A stretch of 64,000 bases of DNA from Triatoma infestans (lineage: Eukaryota > Arthropoda > Insecta > Hemiptera > Reduviidae), in NCBI GenBank assembly GCA_011037195.1, contig JAAEAF010014822.1, positions 1-64,000 of the forward strand, read 5' to 3'. Position numbers and translations under genes: made by a program. A model generated the notes under the pieces. It saw nothing but the letters and a program-made list of their open reading frames with translations. It did no database searches and was not told where the DNA came from. Below, piece by piece: positions 23,200-34,949 of the stretch. Position 1 is the stretch's first letter; every line of letters starts with the position of its first letter.

Positions 23200-23876
23200 C
23201 CGACGATTTTCTTCAAACACATACAAAGAGCTACAACTTTTATTTGTGATGTTTCTCTGGGAAAATTCATTTAAGGGCAGTGTTATTGTGGAAGGATGGG
23301 GTTAGCATTCATCTAAAGTGCTATTTCAGTTTATTGAACAAACAATTTCATCATCTAAATAATGTTAATTAGAATTAAATATGTTGTTGAAATTCCGAGT
23401 TTCAAGAAAATCGGATAACGGATGTAAGCGTTTACATTACCACTTTACTAAATGATTTTTTCACTTTTTCACGATTTTCTCAAAAATGGCTCAGACGATT
23501 TTCTTGAAACTTCTTATATAAACTAAACATACAAAGGACTGCAACTTTTATTTAAAACATTTCTTTGGGAAAATTCATTTAGGGGTAGTTATGGGGGAGG
23601 GCTGGGGTTATGTTTTTCTCCAAAGTGCTATCATAGTTGATTATACAATTCTATCATCCAAACTCTATTATACATTCCTATAAATTAATTAGAAATAAAT
23701 AGATGGCCAAAATTCCGAGTTTCAGGAAAATTAGTAAACCGGAAGTGCTCTTTTACTGGACAGTTTTTTTTCAGTTTTCGATGAATTTTATTAAATTTGA
23801 TATACTAACTATAAAAGTTTGTCAATAATTTTGAGAACTGGAGTAAGAGAAAGTTGTGTGAGTGTTTCACACCAGA
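23200..23876 (+). mobile_element. R1k element, 5'-truncated at the LINE boundary
   Basis: It enters the R1k module at 'CTCCGACGATTTTCTTCAAA' directly beside the 5' end of the LINE and runs to the usual end GGAGTAAGAGAAAGT, TGTGTGAGTGTTTCACAC, CAGA. Confidence 0.85.
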
Positions 23877-24589
23877 TTTTTTTTTTTTTTTAATAAATAC
23901 ATTAATTATTTAACGTCTAATAATATGTTATCCAGATTTTTTTTAATAATTTTTCTCCCCACTTCCTTTACTTAGTCTATAATAAATCTTTATTCTGTTT
24001 TGTTTTTCCTTCATGTTTATTTTCTTTTGTAAATAAAGTAATTTTTCTTTTTATTTTATTTATTTAATTCTTTTTTGTTCTATTGAGGGGTTAAACATAT
24101 AGATAGAATGGTAGCTAATCAAATATGTCGGAGCAGGGAATCAGAAAGAAGCCAGAAGGTAAATATGTGAGGCCATACCTCACTTCGTCAGCTTTTACTT
24201 GATTTAATCCCAACTGCTGACGTGAGATACTCAGATTTACACTTGATTTCTTACACGTTGCTCATTCTCAATCTTTCTTTTTTCCCCAGTTCTAACTGTC
24301 TAACTTGAACACACTCACACACGCACACGCATATACCCAGACGCACATACATACATATAAACAAGCAATGCTGTCCTTCAACTTTTACTTTAATTTCAAC
24401 ATATAAACTTGTTTTTTCTTCTTTTTCTTTTGGACAGGTTTTTTATTTCTTTTTTTTTTTTTAAATTATACTTAAACGTTAAACATGTTTTTAAAACTTG
24501 ATTGTCATGCTAGATGTAATGATGGTTTTTGCCGATTTCTTCTCACAGCTTTGTTTTATTTCTTCAAACAGATGTAGGAGATGTAAATG

Positions 24590-26877
24590 TACGAGGGTCA
24601 TTCAGTAAGTAACGAGACAAATCGCTGTAGCTCAAAAACGATTTATTCAAACATTACAAAACTTTGGCTACTTTTCAACATAGTCTCCAGCAACATTTAT
24701 ACACTTGTCCCATTGTTCTTCTAATTTGAGTGTGCCTGTGGCATAAAATTCTTTGGGTTGATCTCGAAGCCACTCTTGCGCCTGATTTTTAACTTCTTCA
24801 TTGGATCGAAAATGTTAACAACGTAGAGCCTCTTTAGAGGTCCAAACAAATGGAAGTCCGATGGGATGAAGTCGGGCTCTCACCCCACTTTTTGAAGTGT
24901 TTCTTAAGTTAACTGAGCCGTGTGTGGGCGAGCGTTGTCATGAAGCACCCCTTTAGTCAAGAGTCCACGACGTTTCGTTCGAATGGCAGGTCTTACTTTG
25001 TTTTTGAGCGTATCACTGTAATACTGGCTGTTGATGGTCCCTTGATCTTCAAGATAGTCACAATAAATAAGTCCCTACGAATCCCAGAATACTATAAGCA
25101 TGACTTTACCTGCACACGGGTGGGTCTTGAATTTTTTTCGAGTGCTTAAACCCGTATGCTTCCACTCAAGGCTTTGACGCTTAGACTCCGGCTCAAAATG
25201 GTGTATCCATGTTTCATAGCCTCTTACAATTCTACTCAATTTTTAAAAAAAAAATTAAACATCGTTCTTTCAACTGTTGATTGATTTGAAACTTGGTTTC
25301 TTTTTGGACGTCCGTAAGCTGTCTTGGAACCCATCTCGCACAAGTTTTTTACTTTCTCTTACTCCTAGTAAGAGGAAGTATTGTAATCGTGTAAATTTTC
25401 GATATTGAGTTTTCACCGGAAATATCCGTTTTGAGGTCGCCTAAGTACAAAAAAGTGTTTTTAGCAAATGGTCTCTGTGTGTGTGTGTGTGTGTGTGTGT
25501 GGTGTGTTGTGTTGTGTGTGTAGTGAACAGCATAGTCTCAAAACGAAAAATCGTAGTAGAAAGTTAAAACTGATATTACCGTTTGCGTATAACCATGGGA
25601 TCGACAGTGGGTCATCTGTCAAAATGCCCTTCAACGAAGTACCCCTTACTAGTGGGTTTTTTTTACGTTTTTGGATTTCCAAAAATCGCTAACAAAGATT
25701 TCTTTCAAACTTGGTATATCAAGTACACATATAAAGAGCTACAACTTTTATTTGAAACATTTCTCCGGAAAAAATCATTTAAGGGCACTTCTGGGGGAGG
25801 GGTTGGTTAGGTTTTCATCTCAACTGCTATTTCAGTTTATTAGACAATTCTGTCATCTAAATAATGTTAATTAGAATTAAATATGTTGTTGAAATTCCGA
25901 GTTTGAAAAAAATCGGATAACGGAAGTGCGTTTGTTTTAACAGTTTACTAAATAATTTTTTCACTTTTTCGCGATTTTCTCAAAAATGGCTCCAACGATT
26001 TTCTTAAAACTCCGTATATAAACTAAGCATACAAAGATCTATAACTTCTATTTAAATCATTTCTCTGGGAAAATTCATTTAAGGGCACTTTTAGGGGAGG
26101 GGTGGGGTTAGAGCTTCCTCTGAAGTGGTATCATAGTTGATTATTCAGTTCTATCATCCAAAGAAAATTAATTAGAAATAAATAGATGTCCTAAATTCCA
26201 AGATTTAAGAGAATTAGTAAGCCGGAAGTGTGCTTTTACTGTACAGTTTTTTCAGTTTTCGACGAATTTCGGTATATTTGGTACACAACTATAACCTTTG
26301 TCAATTATAATTTTGAAGGAAGGAGTAAGAGAAAGTTGTGTGAGTGTTTCACACCAGATTTTTTATTCTGCAGCTTATTCTGATTAATGTTATGGACAGT
26401 TGCAACACTCGCGTGCACTTCTCCAGCTGTCAGTTCAACAGTAATATGCCTGTTGTCCTGAATTAAGGCATTAATGGGAGATTCAGGGGTGGAAGATGCA
26501 ACTTCAACTGGTCGTCCACTTCGTTACTCGTCACAGCCACTTACACGGCCGCTTTTAAACTGTTCTACCCATTTGTAAACGTTCGAACGGTTCAAACATT
26601 ATTCATGTACATTTTCAACATTCTTTCGTGGCATTTCACTACCTTTGATACCCTAAGCAACTAAAAATCTAATCACTGAGCGTTGTTCTTCCGAGATGCA
26701 ATACTCGAGCGGACTTGCCGCATTTACGGAACATTTAAGGTTATGCTTACCAAATACTTTCGAGCAGCTGATGAGAAATTAAGTACAAGGATATCAACTT
26801 GACGCACTGAAACTATTGTATTGATTAAACAGACCGTTTCTGGGCTAAGGCGATTCGTCTGTTACTTATTGAATGAC
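24590..26877 (-). mobile_element. mariner element, dead, split by an R1k insertion
   Basis: The left end ACGAGGGTCATTCAGTAAGT and right end ACTTATTGAATGAC are inverted repeats, with TA at the left edge. The minus strand carries broken mariner transposase. The N-terminal part (about 26800-26370) includes EYCISEEQRSVIRFL, KWVEQFKSGRVS and SGRPVEV. After the R1k, 25343-24620 includes CARWVPRQLTDVQKE, then HPIGLPFVWTSKEA and QEWLRDQPKEFYATG. Many stops and frameshifts are present. R1k occupies 25351-26358, with T runs on both sides. Confidence 0.85.
25351..26358 (+). mobile_element. R1k element inside mariner
   Basis: Complete copy: ACTTTCTCTTACTCC start with hairpin CTCTTACT-CCT-AGTAAGAG, GT run, internal modules marked by 'GGAAGTGCG', and end GGAGTAAGAGAAAGT + TGTGTGAGTGTTTCACAC + CAGA. 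The interrupted mariner gives the empty-site sequence: a run of six T with no other change, so the target is a T tract. Confidence 0.92.
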
Positions 26878-26879
26878 GA

Positions 26880-27345
26880 ATTCAATAAGCGGATTTATGA
26901 ATATTCCAAGTGCTGATTTAATCTACCATTTCCAGAATAGTTTGTTGTACTTCTACTTCTTTTTTTTTCTAAAAAAATAAAAACTCATTCATAGAAAGTT
27001 TACACGGAAGTAATCCTCCAGTAGCCAATCTAATTAAGAAGACAGGATTGGAGAATGTAATCTAAATAAGTGGATGCCACACAATTGACCCACTGGGTCC
27101 ACTAGGGGGGAGTTGTGGCTTAAGCTGACCAACTAACTTCACATTTAATATCTGTTTATTCCAAAACGTTCTAGTCCATACCATTCGTCTAATCACTAGG
27201 CTTCTTATTACGCCTCCAATGTTATCTCCTTCATTATTGTCTAACTGACTTCGCTTACACTACCAGGTAGACCGAATATCCCATGTTATAAATTAAATAA
27301 TAACAAATATTTCATATTACGAATAAATATATAACCATTTTCTAA
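26880..27345. other. Unassigned spacer
   Basis: No gene or recognised repeat seen. Confidence 0.4.
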
Positions 27346-27379
27346 ATAAAACGACAACGAAATGTTGGTTGGCTGGGGC

Positions 27380-27490
27380 CAAAGAAAAAAAACTTATCGA
27401 GTTTAAAAGTTTGTTATCGACGTTTCGGACACCTTTGGTGTCCTTCCTCAAGATCTGATAAGGAGCGGTAGGGAGTTAGATGTTTACATA
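27380..27490 (-). repeat. Penelope-like terminus with hammerhead-like hairpin
   Basis: On the minus strand: CTTGAGGA, A, then a perfect 7-bp stem GGACACC-AAA-GGTGTCC (27427-27443), GAAAC, GTCG. The order matches a hammerhead core (CUGANGA, helix II, GAAA, GUC) apart from the first base of the CUGANGA box. Motifs of this type are common near ends of Penelope-like elements. No ORF is linked to it. Confidence 0.45.
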
Positions 27491-27839
27491 ATTTTTTTTA
27501 ATAAATTAAAGCTTTCGTGGTTTTGTAATGGATGTGAGAAGGAGAGAATTAGGAATGTTAAGAAATAAACTGGTTAGATATGCTGAACACTGTATGATGA
27601 ATAGGAAACACAGAATGTAAGGACTTTACACTGTTAATAGAAGTTGGAGAATAAGATAGTGAGAGAATAATTAAGAGAGAGACAGACTGGCTGAAGAAGA
27701 TTAGAAAGTAGAATGACTGATGTCGAAGGCTGTATTAAACTGTTCTTCTTAGATCTAGCATATATATATAGAATCTCCCTCCCGGGTCTGGCCTAGGTAG
27801 CGAGTAACTAGGTTCTTCGGATTCTCACGAAATATGATG

Positions 27840-29460
27840 ATTTGGATCCCCTTACAGTTTTTCGAATGATATTGTTTCTTTTCGGAAATTTTACTTCTGT
27901 AAGCGCCTCCAACCAGTGTACTTTAGCTCACGATATTCCCATGTAGTTAATTGAAGTTCGTCATGGAGTTCCCCAGGAGTCAATTCTTAGACCCTTTTTA
28001 TTTTTAATAGCTGTAAATGATCTTCCTTTTGTATTGGACGGTATAAAAGTGTTTATGTTCGCTGATAATTTGAACATTTTAATCTCATCTTCCTCCATTC
28101 CATGGCATACTGGTAAATACTAATGAAATAAATAAGGTTCTTAATGTTATTATTATTATTTATTATTATTTATTTCTGATTTTTACATAAGTAAAATGCA
28201 GAGGGTTTGGTTTGAAGTTACAAAAAATAATTACTTAAAAAAAAAAAAAAAAAGTACACATACTAGAAAATAGCTTAGCAATCAAATTACTAACTACTAG
28301 CAAACAACTAATACTGATCATAAGTAACAATGATAAATTAAAATCAAAGCTAAGAACTTACAGTAATCAAACTATGGAAGGTTGGAACGTCAGAAGTAAT
28401 ATGTAAAAAAAATAAAAAATTATTTAAATCAGACAAATATTTATATAAATACCACTTAACACTGGACCAAGCTAATCTAATACTTAGAACTTTAGCTAGA
28501 AAATAATAGAGATTTACAACCTGGTTGGTGTGTTTTGGATTTAATGCAATACAGATATCTTGCTTGTATACACTTAGATATTTACTTCTTGGTCCTAAAT
28601 AAAATGGACAAACGAAAAATATATGATATAAATCATCAAGTGAATTATTTAAACATAAAGGGCAATAGTTTTCAGTATTAATTCTATGGATGGCTTTACT
28701 GAAGTACAAAGTTATTTGTTTGCTGGGAGAAACTCTGATTTGGCTTAATAATCTTATCCTGTCTATAGGTAAATCTAATGTCAAATACGGCTGAACTGAA
28801 TTTTTACAAAACAGATTTTTGTACAAAACATTGTACTGCGAGCAAAGCGCTCTATTTACATCTTGTTCATATAGCATTTTTTTATATTTATTTAACAATT
28901 CTTTTTTGTGTTTCAACCTAAATGGGGATCTTGCTCAGCCCACAACCAGCCATAACCCAAATCAGATATTATGTTTTCTAATTGACTGGCCCAATTATAT
29001 TTGATTACATTAGAGGAGGATTCATGTACGGATAACATTTTATTAAAACAAATTTTAGGTAATCTATTATTACACATTAATAAAATTTTCAACCACATAA
29101 GGTTCTTATGACTAGTGTATTTGTCAATAAACTCATGATTATGATAAAATCCAGGAGATACATTCCATACTAATTATAAATTTTCTTAGTTTGGCTATAA
29201 AATTTTTCATTCACAAATTGTTAAACTTTTGAGGACTTAGTTAGTATGGACTGCATAAAAGTTGGCAATGACTTAAAGGTTATTTCGCGAGCAGTTGTAT
29301 GTGTGGATAGGGCTGTACTAAAAGCATTTTATTTTGCATATGTTCATTCTCGTCTCAGTTATTGAATATTCTCTGGCAGAATACAGGATTAACGTGTGAA
29401 GTGTTTCGAGAGCTCAAAAGAGAGTAATTCAGTGCTTTGCCGCCTTGACCCTAGAGGAAG
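27840..29460 (+). pseudogene. Jockey-like LINE RT pseudogene, split by a second LINE
   Basis: Left part (to 28143): VRHGVPQESILRPFLFL, then AVNDLP and FADNLNIL, i.e. RT motifs GVPQGS..GP..F and FADD with the second catalytic Asp changed to Asn. Right part (29109-29460): EDLVSMDCIKVGNDLKVIS (the RDLG region), then CVDRAVLKAFYFAYVHSRLS, followed by a stop. Once the insert is removed, the distance between FADD and RDLG fits a normal jockey-type RT. Confidence 0.8.
28144..29096 (-). mobile_element. 5'-truncated LINE inserted in the LINE above
   Basis: It is flanked by a perfect 12-bp duplication ATAAGGTTCTTA (28132-28143 and 29097-29108). The minus strand encodes a LINE C-terminus: NWASQLENIISDLGYGWLWA, then (28916-28350) RIRLLSQIRVSPSKQITLYF, NTENYCPLCLNNSLDDLYHI, FFVCPFY, a CCHC zinc-like motif. 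The 3' UTR contains an A run and ends in AATAATAATAAATAAT repeats at about 28150-28175. No RNase H is seen. Confidence 0.88.
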
Positions 29461-30340
29461 TAGGGTTGTCAGACATGCGGATTAACCGGAATTATCCCGA
29501 TTCCAAGCTTCAAATCCCGTTGTCCCGAATGGACGCTTGGGGTAGCTTCAAAATCTTCAGAAGGGAATTAAAAAAAAAAAGAAGGCTTTAGAAAAGTGGG
29601 AAAAGTATATTTTCAAAAATGGAAACAGAATTTCCAGAGCAATAAAGAGATTTTGTGTTTATTACCCAGGTCATAATAGTCATAGTGGAAAGAATATTTT
29701 CCAAAATGGAAATCTACTAGACGGAAGATAGAAATTTTCATTATGTCGGTGTGTGAAAAATAAAAAATAAAAATCAAAAAGAAAACTCTTTCTGTAGTAA
29801 TAGCTGTAATAATTGTACGAAAATTAAAGATTTATAATTTAGTTTTGGAATAGACTAAGAGTGTTTTATAAGAGTCTTATGTTTATAAACCTAATTAACC
29901 GTAATTAATGGTGCTAAAGCCTTTGAGGCATTAGATTGTGTTCACTTACAAACTAACTTTACCTCTTCATTATAACGAGTTTCTTTGACGAATGAAGATG
30001 TATGTGTGGCCATGTTCAAGTCTTTGTATTTCTTAAGCATTGAGTTCTTCCAAAATTCATAAATTATGTAATTTACTTTGAAAAAAGCGTTCTTTGATAT
30101 GGTTACGGATGTCTTGAGAGGATGAAACCATTGGAAATTTACTCCCGAATGCTTACAGTAAATTATAAGTTGTGTGAATATTAAGAACTTATAGCTAAAA
30201 GTAGCAAAAGCAGCTTAACAAGTGTGATTTGTATTTTTTTTATATAACTATCATATTACCACTTTAAACACATCAATTTCATTTTTAACGGTCGTGCAAA
30301 AGATGACAGAGGATTTTTCGATAAATAGATTAGACAAAGG
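29461..30340. other. Unassigned spacer
   Basis: No coding motif recognised. Confidence 0.4.
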
Positions 30341-30379
30341 AAAAGCATTGAGTTCCTGAAAAAGTCGTATTGCACTGGG

Positions 30380-30669
30380 AAAAAAAGTATTTTTACTCCA
30401 GCACAACGCTCACAGACGAGATACTGTGCAATCAACGTTTGAAATTATTGAAAAATTAGTCTGAGAAGTTCTGCCTCAACCAGACCTTCATCTTGCACCA
30501 TCGGATTTCTTTTCGTACCCCTTAAAGAGTCAATTTCGTGGCGTCAAGTTTGAAAGTAATGAAGAAGAACTGATGACAAATGCGCAAAGAAATTGTCTTG
30601 CAGTTGGAGATAAAGAATTTTTTACTCTCAGCACTTAAAACTGAACTGGGACATGAGTTTAAAGGATAT
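30380..30669 (+). pseudogene. mariner transposase 3' fragment, interrupted by a solo LTR
   Basis: The + strand encodes, with frame breaks, the transposase catalytic end: STFEIIEKLV, EVLPQPD, HLAPSDFF, SQFRGVKFESNEELMT and KEFFTLS. The box 'LAPSDFF' contains the last Asp of the mariner D,D34D triad. The sequence continues after the LTR ('ATATTATGGGATTATG'). Confidence 0.8.
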
Positions 30670-31316
30670 TGTAACGTTTTCCCCTCTAAACTAGCAACTA
30701 GGTTTAAGCGGGTTAGTATAGATAAAATACTCTAAACTACAATAAAGAAAACACCAATTTATTGTTATACACAATAAATTACAAAATACAACACTTAATA
30801 ATAATTACCTCACAGTTTACACCACAAAAGTTCACTTTGTTCACTTTTTATACACTTTCCACAAACTACACTTCGTTTGTAACAGGTTAAAATGTTGGAA
30901 ATTTTAAATGGTTCAGATTGGCCACTATTACTGTAAAGCAATAAGTAGCTTTGCTTCAAGCCTGCTTTAATCCTTATTTTCTCACGAAAAGTAAAATTGT
31001 TTAATCCTTATTTTTACTGGGTAACACCAATTTATTATTATACACAATAAATTACAAAATTCAACACTTAATAATAATTAATTCATAGTTTAAACCACAA
31101 AAGTTCACTTTTTATACACTTTCCACAAACGTACACTTCGTTCTAACTAGAAAACTCTCTGCGGTCCCATTATTTATACCGGTGGAGAATCTTCTAGCAT
31201 CTTCTCAATCCTTCCAGAAAATAACTAGAGCGCGTCGCCAGCGCTTCCTAGCGGCCACTAAGAGAGCTTGAGGTTCCTACTTCCTCTCCTAGATGGCACC
31301 ACTGGCTGTCTTTACA
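30670..31316 (-). mobile_element. Solo LTR (Gypsy-like)
   Basis: A 647-bp unit with TGT...ACA ends, flanked by a 4-bp ATAT duplication (30666-30669 and 31317-31320). On the minus strand it starts TGTAAAGACAGCCAGTGG, has a TATAAATA box (31171-31178) and AATAAA-type signals. An imperfect ~130-bp direct repeat (about 30748-30870 and 31022-31150) makes up much of it. No internal retroviral-type genes remain, as expected after LTR-LTR recombination. The 4-bp ATAT target suits the Gypsy group, but the family is not proved. Confidence 0.8.
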
Positions 31317-31347
31317 ATATTATGGGATTATGCTACAAAAAAAAAAA

Positions 31348-31638
31348 CTGGTGTGAAACACTCATACGACTCTCTCCTAATACTGTTAATACAATTAAAA
31401 TGACAGATTTTCTGTAAATTTCAAATTTTTACCCATTTGTCCCAATATAAATATAGAGGTGGTGGGGGAAACTAGTACCACCTTATACCAACATAGCAAC
31501 ATGGCCAAGTAGTGATGCGGCGAAAAACAATTTTTTTCGATCTCAGGAGACCTCAGAACATGTATTTCCGGTGAAAATTCTTATTTCTAAAATAAAAACG
31601 ATCGCATTACTCTCTCATTATTAGGAGTAAGAGAAAGT
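31348..31638 (-). mobile_element. R1k element, internally deleted short copy
   Basis: It has both family ends (CTGGTGTGAAACACTCATAC ... GGAGTAAGAGAAAGT) but is only about 290 bp, lacking the internal modules. Confidence 0.8.
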
Positions 31639-31639
31639 A

Positions 31640-32445
31640 ATAATTAATTTGTGATATTATTTTTAATACACCATATTAAAACTATAACCATTTATCTCTT
31701 TCTTATTGAATGACGTTTTTTTTTTAAAAAAAAAAAAAAATATTTATCCTAAATTAACAACGAACATTATTAAATGTTAATGGAATTAGCATTTTCTGTA
31801 TTTTGATCTACTTAAATAATGGATATTGACCGCGCCACTGGGTTTTTACTTCTTAAACTTATCAAAAACTTGCTATGGTTCATATTTCAGTTTAGACATT
31901 GATGGATTGCTAGCACCTATATAATATAGACTGTAAACACTTCTTAACTCTATATTTTTTATCCCTTTAATTTTTTTATTTATATTTTATTTTCTTTATT
32001 TTATAAATAAAATTATTAACCAGTTTTCAGTTAATTATATAAAAACCAAACCAGAGATAAAGAGGAACCGTGTGTAGCAACAATCTTACTTCCATGCTTT
32101 CACTAGACTATCATAAATTCTTATCCACTTTATTTTCATTTATTAACATGGAAAAATAATAGGAAGTTATTTATTTATTTTCTTTAAGAGGAAGTTGGTA
32201 ATTAGTATAATTTCAATTTTCATATTATCTTAAAATAGAATTGGGAAAATTGGTTTCAGTAACTTTGTTTGTTATGTTTCTGGCCAAATAAATTAATATT
32301 ATTAGTCCCAGAATAGTTGACAAATTTTTTATTTTATTTTAAATTAATTTTCACAATTTAATCGACATAATTAAATCAATCAGTTGTTATTGTTACTGCT
32401 GTAATTCCGGAATTTTGGTCACACATTAAATTAGACCATAAATGT
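31640..32445. other. AT-rich spacer
   Basis: Very AT-rich, with A and T runs at about 31709-31741. No gene recognised. Confidence 0.5.
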
Positions 32446-32446
32446 A

Positions 32447-33700
32447 CTAGGGGGGGCCAGGTGAAAAGTTCTCCGCCTAGCCCATAGATGGCACTGCTCC
32501 AAATGAAATTACTGTTTTTTTTTTTATGTTGCCACACTTGTTGCAAAAATAAATAACCAAATATGAATTTGATCAGACAAATAGTTTGTTTTATACGGCT
32601 GTTTAAAGTAAGCGTGTTGTGTGTGTTTTTGACTAGATGAAGTTATGAAGAAATTTAGTGAGAATCAGTCAGCAAAGAAACATTCATTTATGCCAATGTT
32701 TCGATAGAGTTTCCTGTCTTTATCAAGGCTTTAATATATATATAGATAGTCATGAAGATATGGGGAAAGAATTTTTAAACATACATATTAGTTACATCGC
32801 AGGAACATAAAATAGTAACTTTAATTTTCTTTTTTATGTTTCTGCGATATAATAAATGTGTATGTTTTAAAAATTCTTTCTCCACATCTTCACGGACTAT
32901 CTATATATTAAAGCCTTGATAAACGCAGGAAACTAACGAAAATTGGCATAAATGTTTCTTTCTTGACCGATCCTCACCAAATTTCTTCATAAAATAATTC
33001 GTCAACGGTCAACAAATACTGTTTTTATAAAAATGAATAAACTTGAATATCATTCCGTCATAAAATTCTTCGTTTTGGTTGCTTTATTGCCAACAGAAAT
33101 TCATCCAAAGTTGGTGAAAGTGTATAAGGAGTCTGCACCATCGTTATCAACAGTAATAAAATGGTCAGCTGAGTTTAAACGTGGTCCGTACATCGATTGA
33201 AGATGATGCACTTGAAAGGATGGCCAAAAACTGTAATTAATATAGAAAATATCGAGAAGATACACAATCTGCATCTAGATGATCGACGATTAAAGATGTA
33301 TGAGATAGCTAAGGCTGTAGGCATCTCAGAAGAAGAAAGTGTACGGCACATTTTACACGTAGAACTTTAATAAGAGAAAGCTTTGTTGTGCAAGTTGGGT
33401 GCCGCAATTGTTAAATGCTGATCACAAACAAATGAGGAACCGAGTTTTTCAGAAATGTTTGTGCCGTTTTAAGAAGAAGAATCCAACTGATTTTCTGTGC
33501 CGATTTGTTACGATGGATAAAACGTGGGTCCACCACTTTATAGTTGAGTCAAAACTTACAGTCCAAGCGGGTGGCTGTGCACCGAAGAAAGCAAAGACAA
33601 TTGCATCGGTGGAAAGGTTATGGCTAGTGTAATTTGGGATTACAAAGGGATTCTTTTAATCGAACTTGCCAAAGGGGCAAACAATTAATGGGGTATAAAA
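32447..33700 (+). mobile_element. mariner element, dead, carrying a palindromic insert in its 5' UTR
   Basis: The transposase starts at ATG 33033 (MNKLEYHSVIKFFVL, PTEIHPKLVKVYKESAPSLS, KWSAEFKRG). It frameshifts near 33190, then continues NIEKIHNLHLDDRRLKMYE, IAKAVGIS, CRFVTMDKTWVHHF (first Asp kept; family usually MDE) and CAPKKAKTIASV. The catalytic C-terminus is missing. The 5' end may be the G-rich block at about 32447. A ~350-bp inverted repeat (32644-32992) is inserted before the start codon. Confidence 0.75.
32644..32992. repeat. Fold-back palindrome with Penelope-like motif
   Basis: Two arms of about 165 bp (left from TATGAAGAAATTTAGTGAG, right ending CTCACCAAATTTCTTCATA) around a short centre near 32815-32830. 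Each arm contains 'CTTGATAAA...GAAAC/GAAAA..TTGGCATAAA' pointing outward, like degenerate Penelope-type termini. Confidence 0.6.
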
Positions 33701-34945
33701 CGGACTAACATAGAGAACTATGTATTTCTGATGAGAAACTACATTTTCATAAATGTGACAAGATTAATATTTTGCAAATAGTAATGGACATGTTCCTATG
33801 TCCCATGTGATTGGAGATGTTATTGAAATAATTACGAATGAATTGCGGTAAACATTGATTTATTATCTATTCATTATTAATAATTAATTGGATATTTACA
33901 AAATAACAATTTAATTGACAGATTTGTTAATAATGATTTTTGCGCGAACGAATATTATGTCACTATAATTTATGAACACCTCATTATAGATTATCGTCAC
34001 TTTATTTTTGGGATTTATTATGAGTGAAGTTTTATTAGAACACACACACACAGTTGAGTGTTATCATTATTGTTTATCCAAAATAAATTAAATAAATTTA
34101 CTTTTATCCCATGTAATTAAGAGAAGAAAAATAAAATCCCCCCCCAAAAAATAGCGGTAATAAAAATAAAATTACAGGCTATAAAAGATTGCTTAGTAAT
34201 GTTTACTTAGTTTTATCAGAGTTGTATTTGTTTTAAAAATAAAGGCGGACTTTATTTTATATATTTTTATTTTAGGCCTATAAGGGAGCGGAGTGGGAGG
34301 ATGATATAGAAGATAGTACACAATAAAATGTTAATTTAATCTGTTAAACATCTTTATTGTGTGTGTGTGTACTTTAGTATAGTTTCTGGTGCTGCTATAA
34401 ATACACCCAGACTATATTTACATACCAAAAGGGGGTTGTTACTGTATTTTTGTTTTTTTATAAACCCCCACTACCACCACCACAATATTTCTTTTGCTCT
34501 AGACATCGAAGGAGGGTGGGGGAGAGTAACAACCAATTAAAGAGTCGCTTTATTAGGGAAGAAAACAATTTTCTACTTAGTTTCTTTCTTTTATAAGTAA
34601 AAGTTTATAAATTAAGGGAGTTTTAATGAGTTTATTTTATTTAATTTTTTTGCCTCTGTTATGTTTAGAACTGAGTGAGCTCTGTTCTTATTTAGAGTTC
34701 AGTTAGCAATAGTGTACAACATATTTAATTTATTAAATTTATGTTTTTATGGAGAAAATCCGAAAGTCGCATTTTGGCGACATGTTGTCGAAAATTTTGG
34801 CAACATATTTGTAATAGTGATTAATATTATATTATATGGTGGTGAATCGTATAATAAATTAAAATAGCACTCTAGAGGAAAGCATAACTCCACTTCCTTC
34901 ACTCAATTTTCTCAGAGAAATATTTCAAATAAAACTTATATAGCT
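33700..34945. other. AT-rich spacer
   Basis: No gene recognised. It has a short CA block at about 34041 and a GT block at about 34360. Confidence 0.5.
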
Positions 34946-34949
34946 TTTT

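Noticed and set aside
24922..25149. Plus-strand 75-residue ORF
   Set aside because: It is the antisense shadow of the dead mariner transposase on the minus strand.
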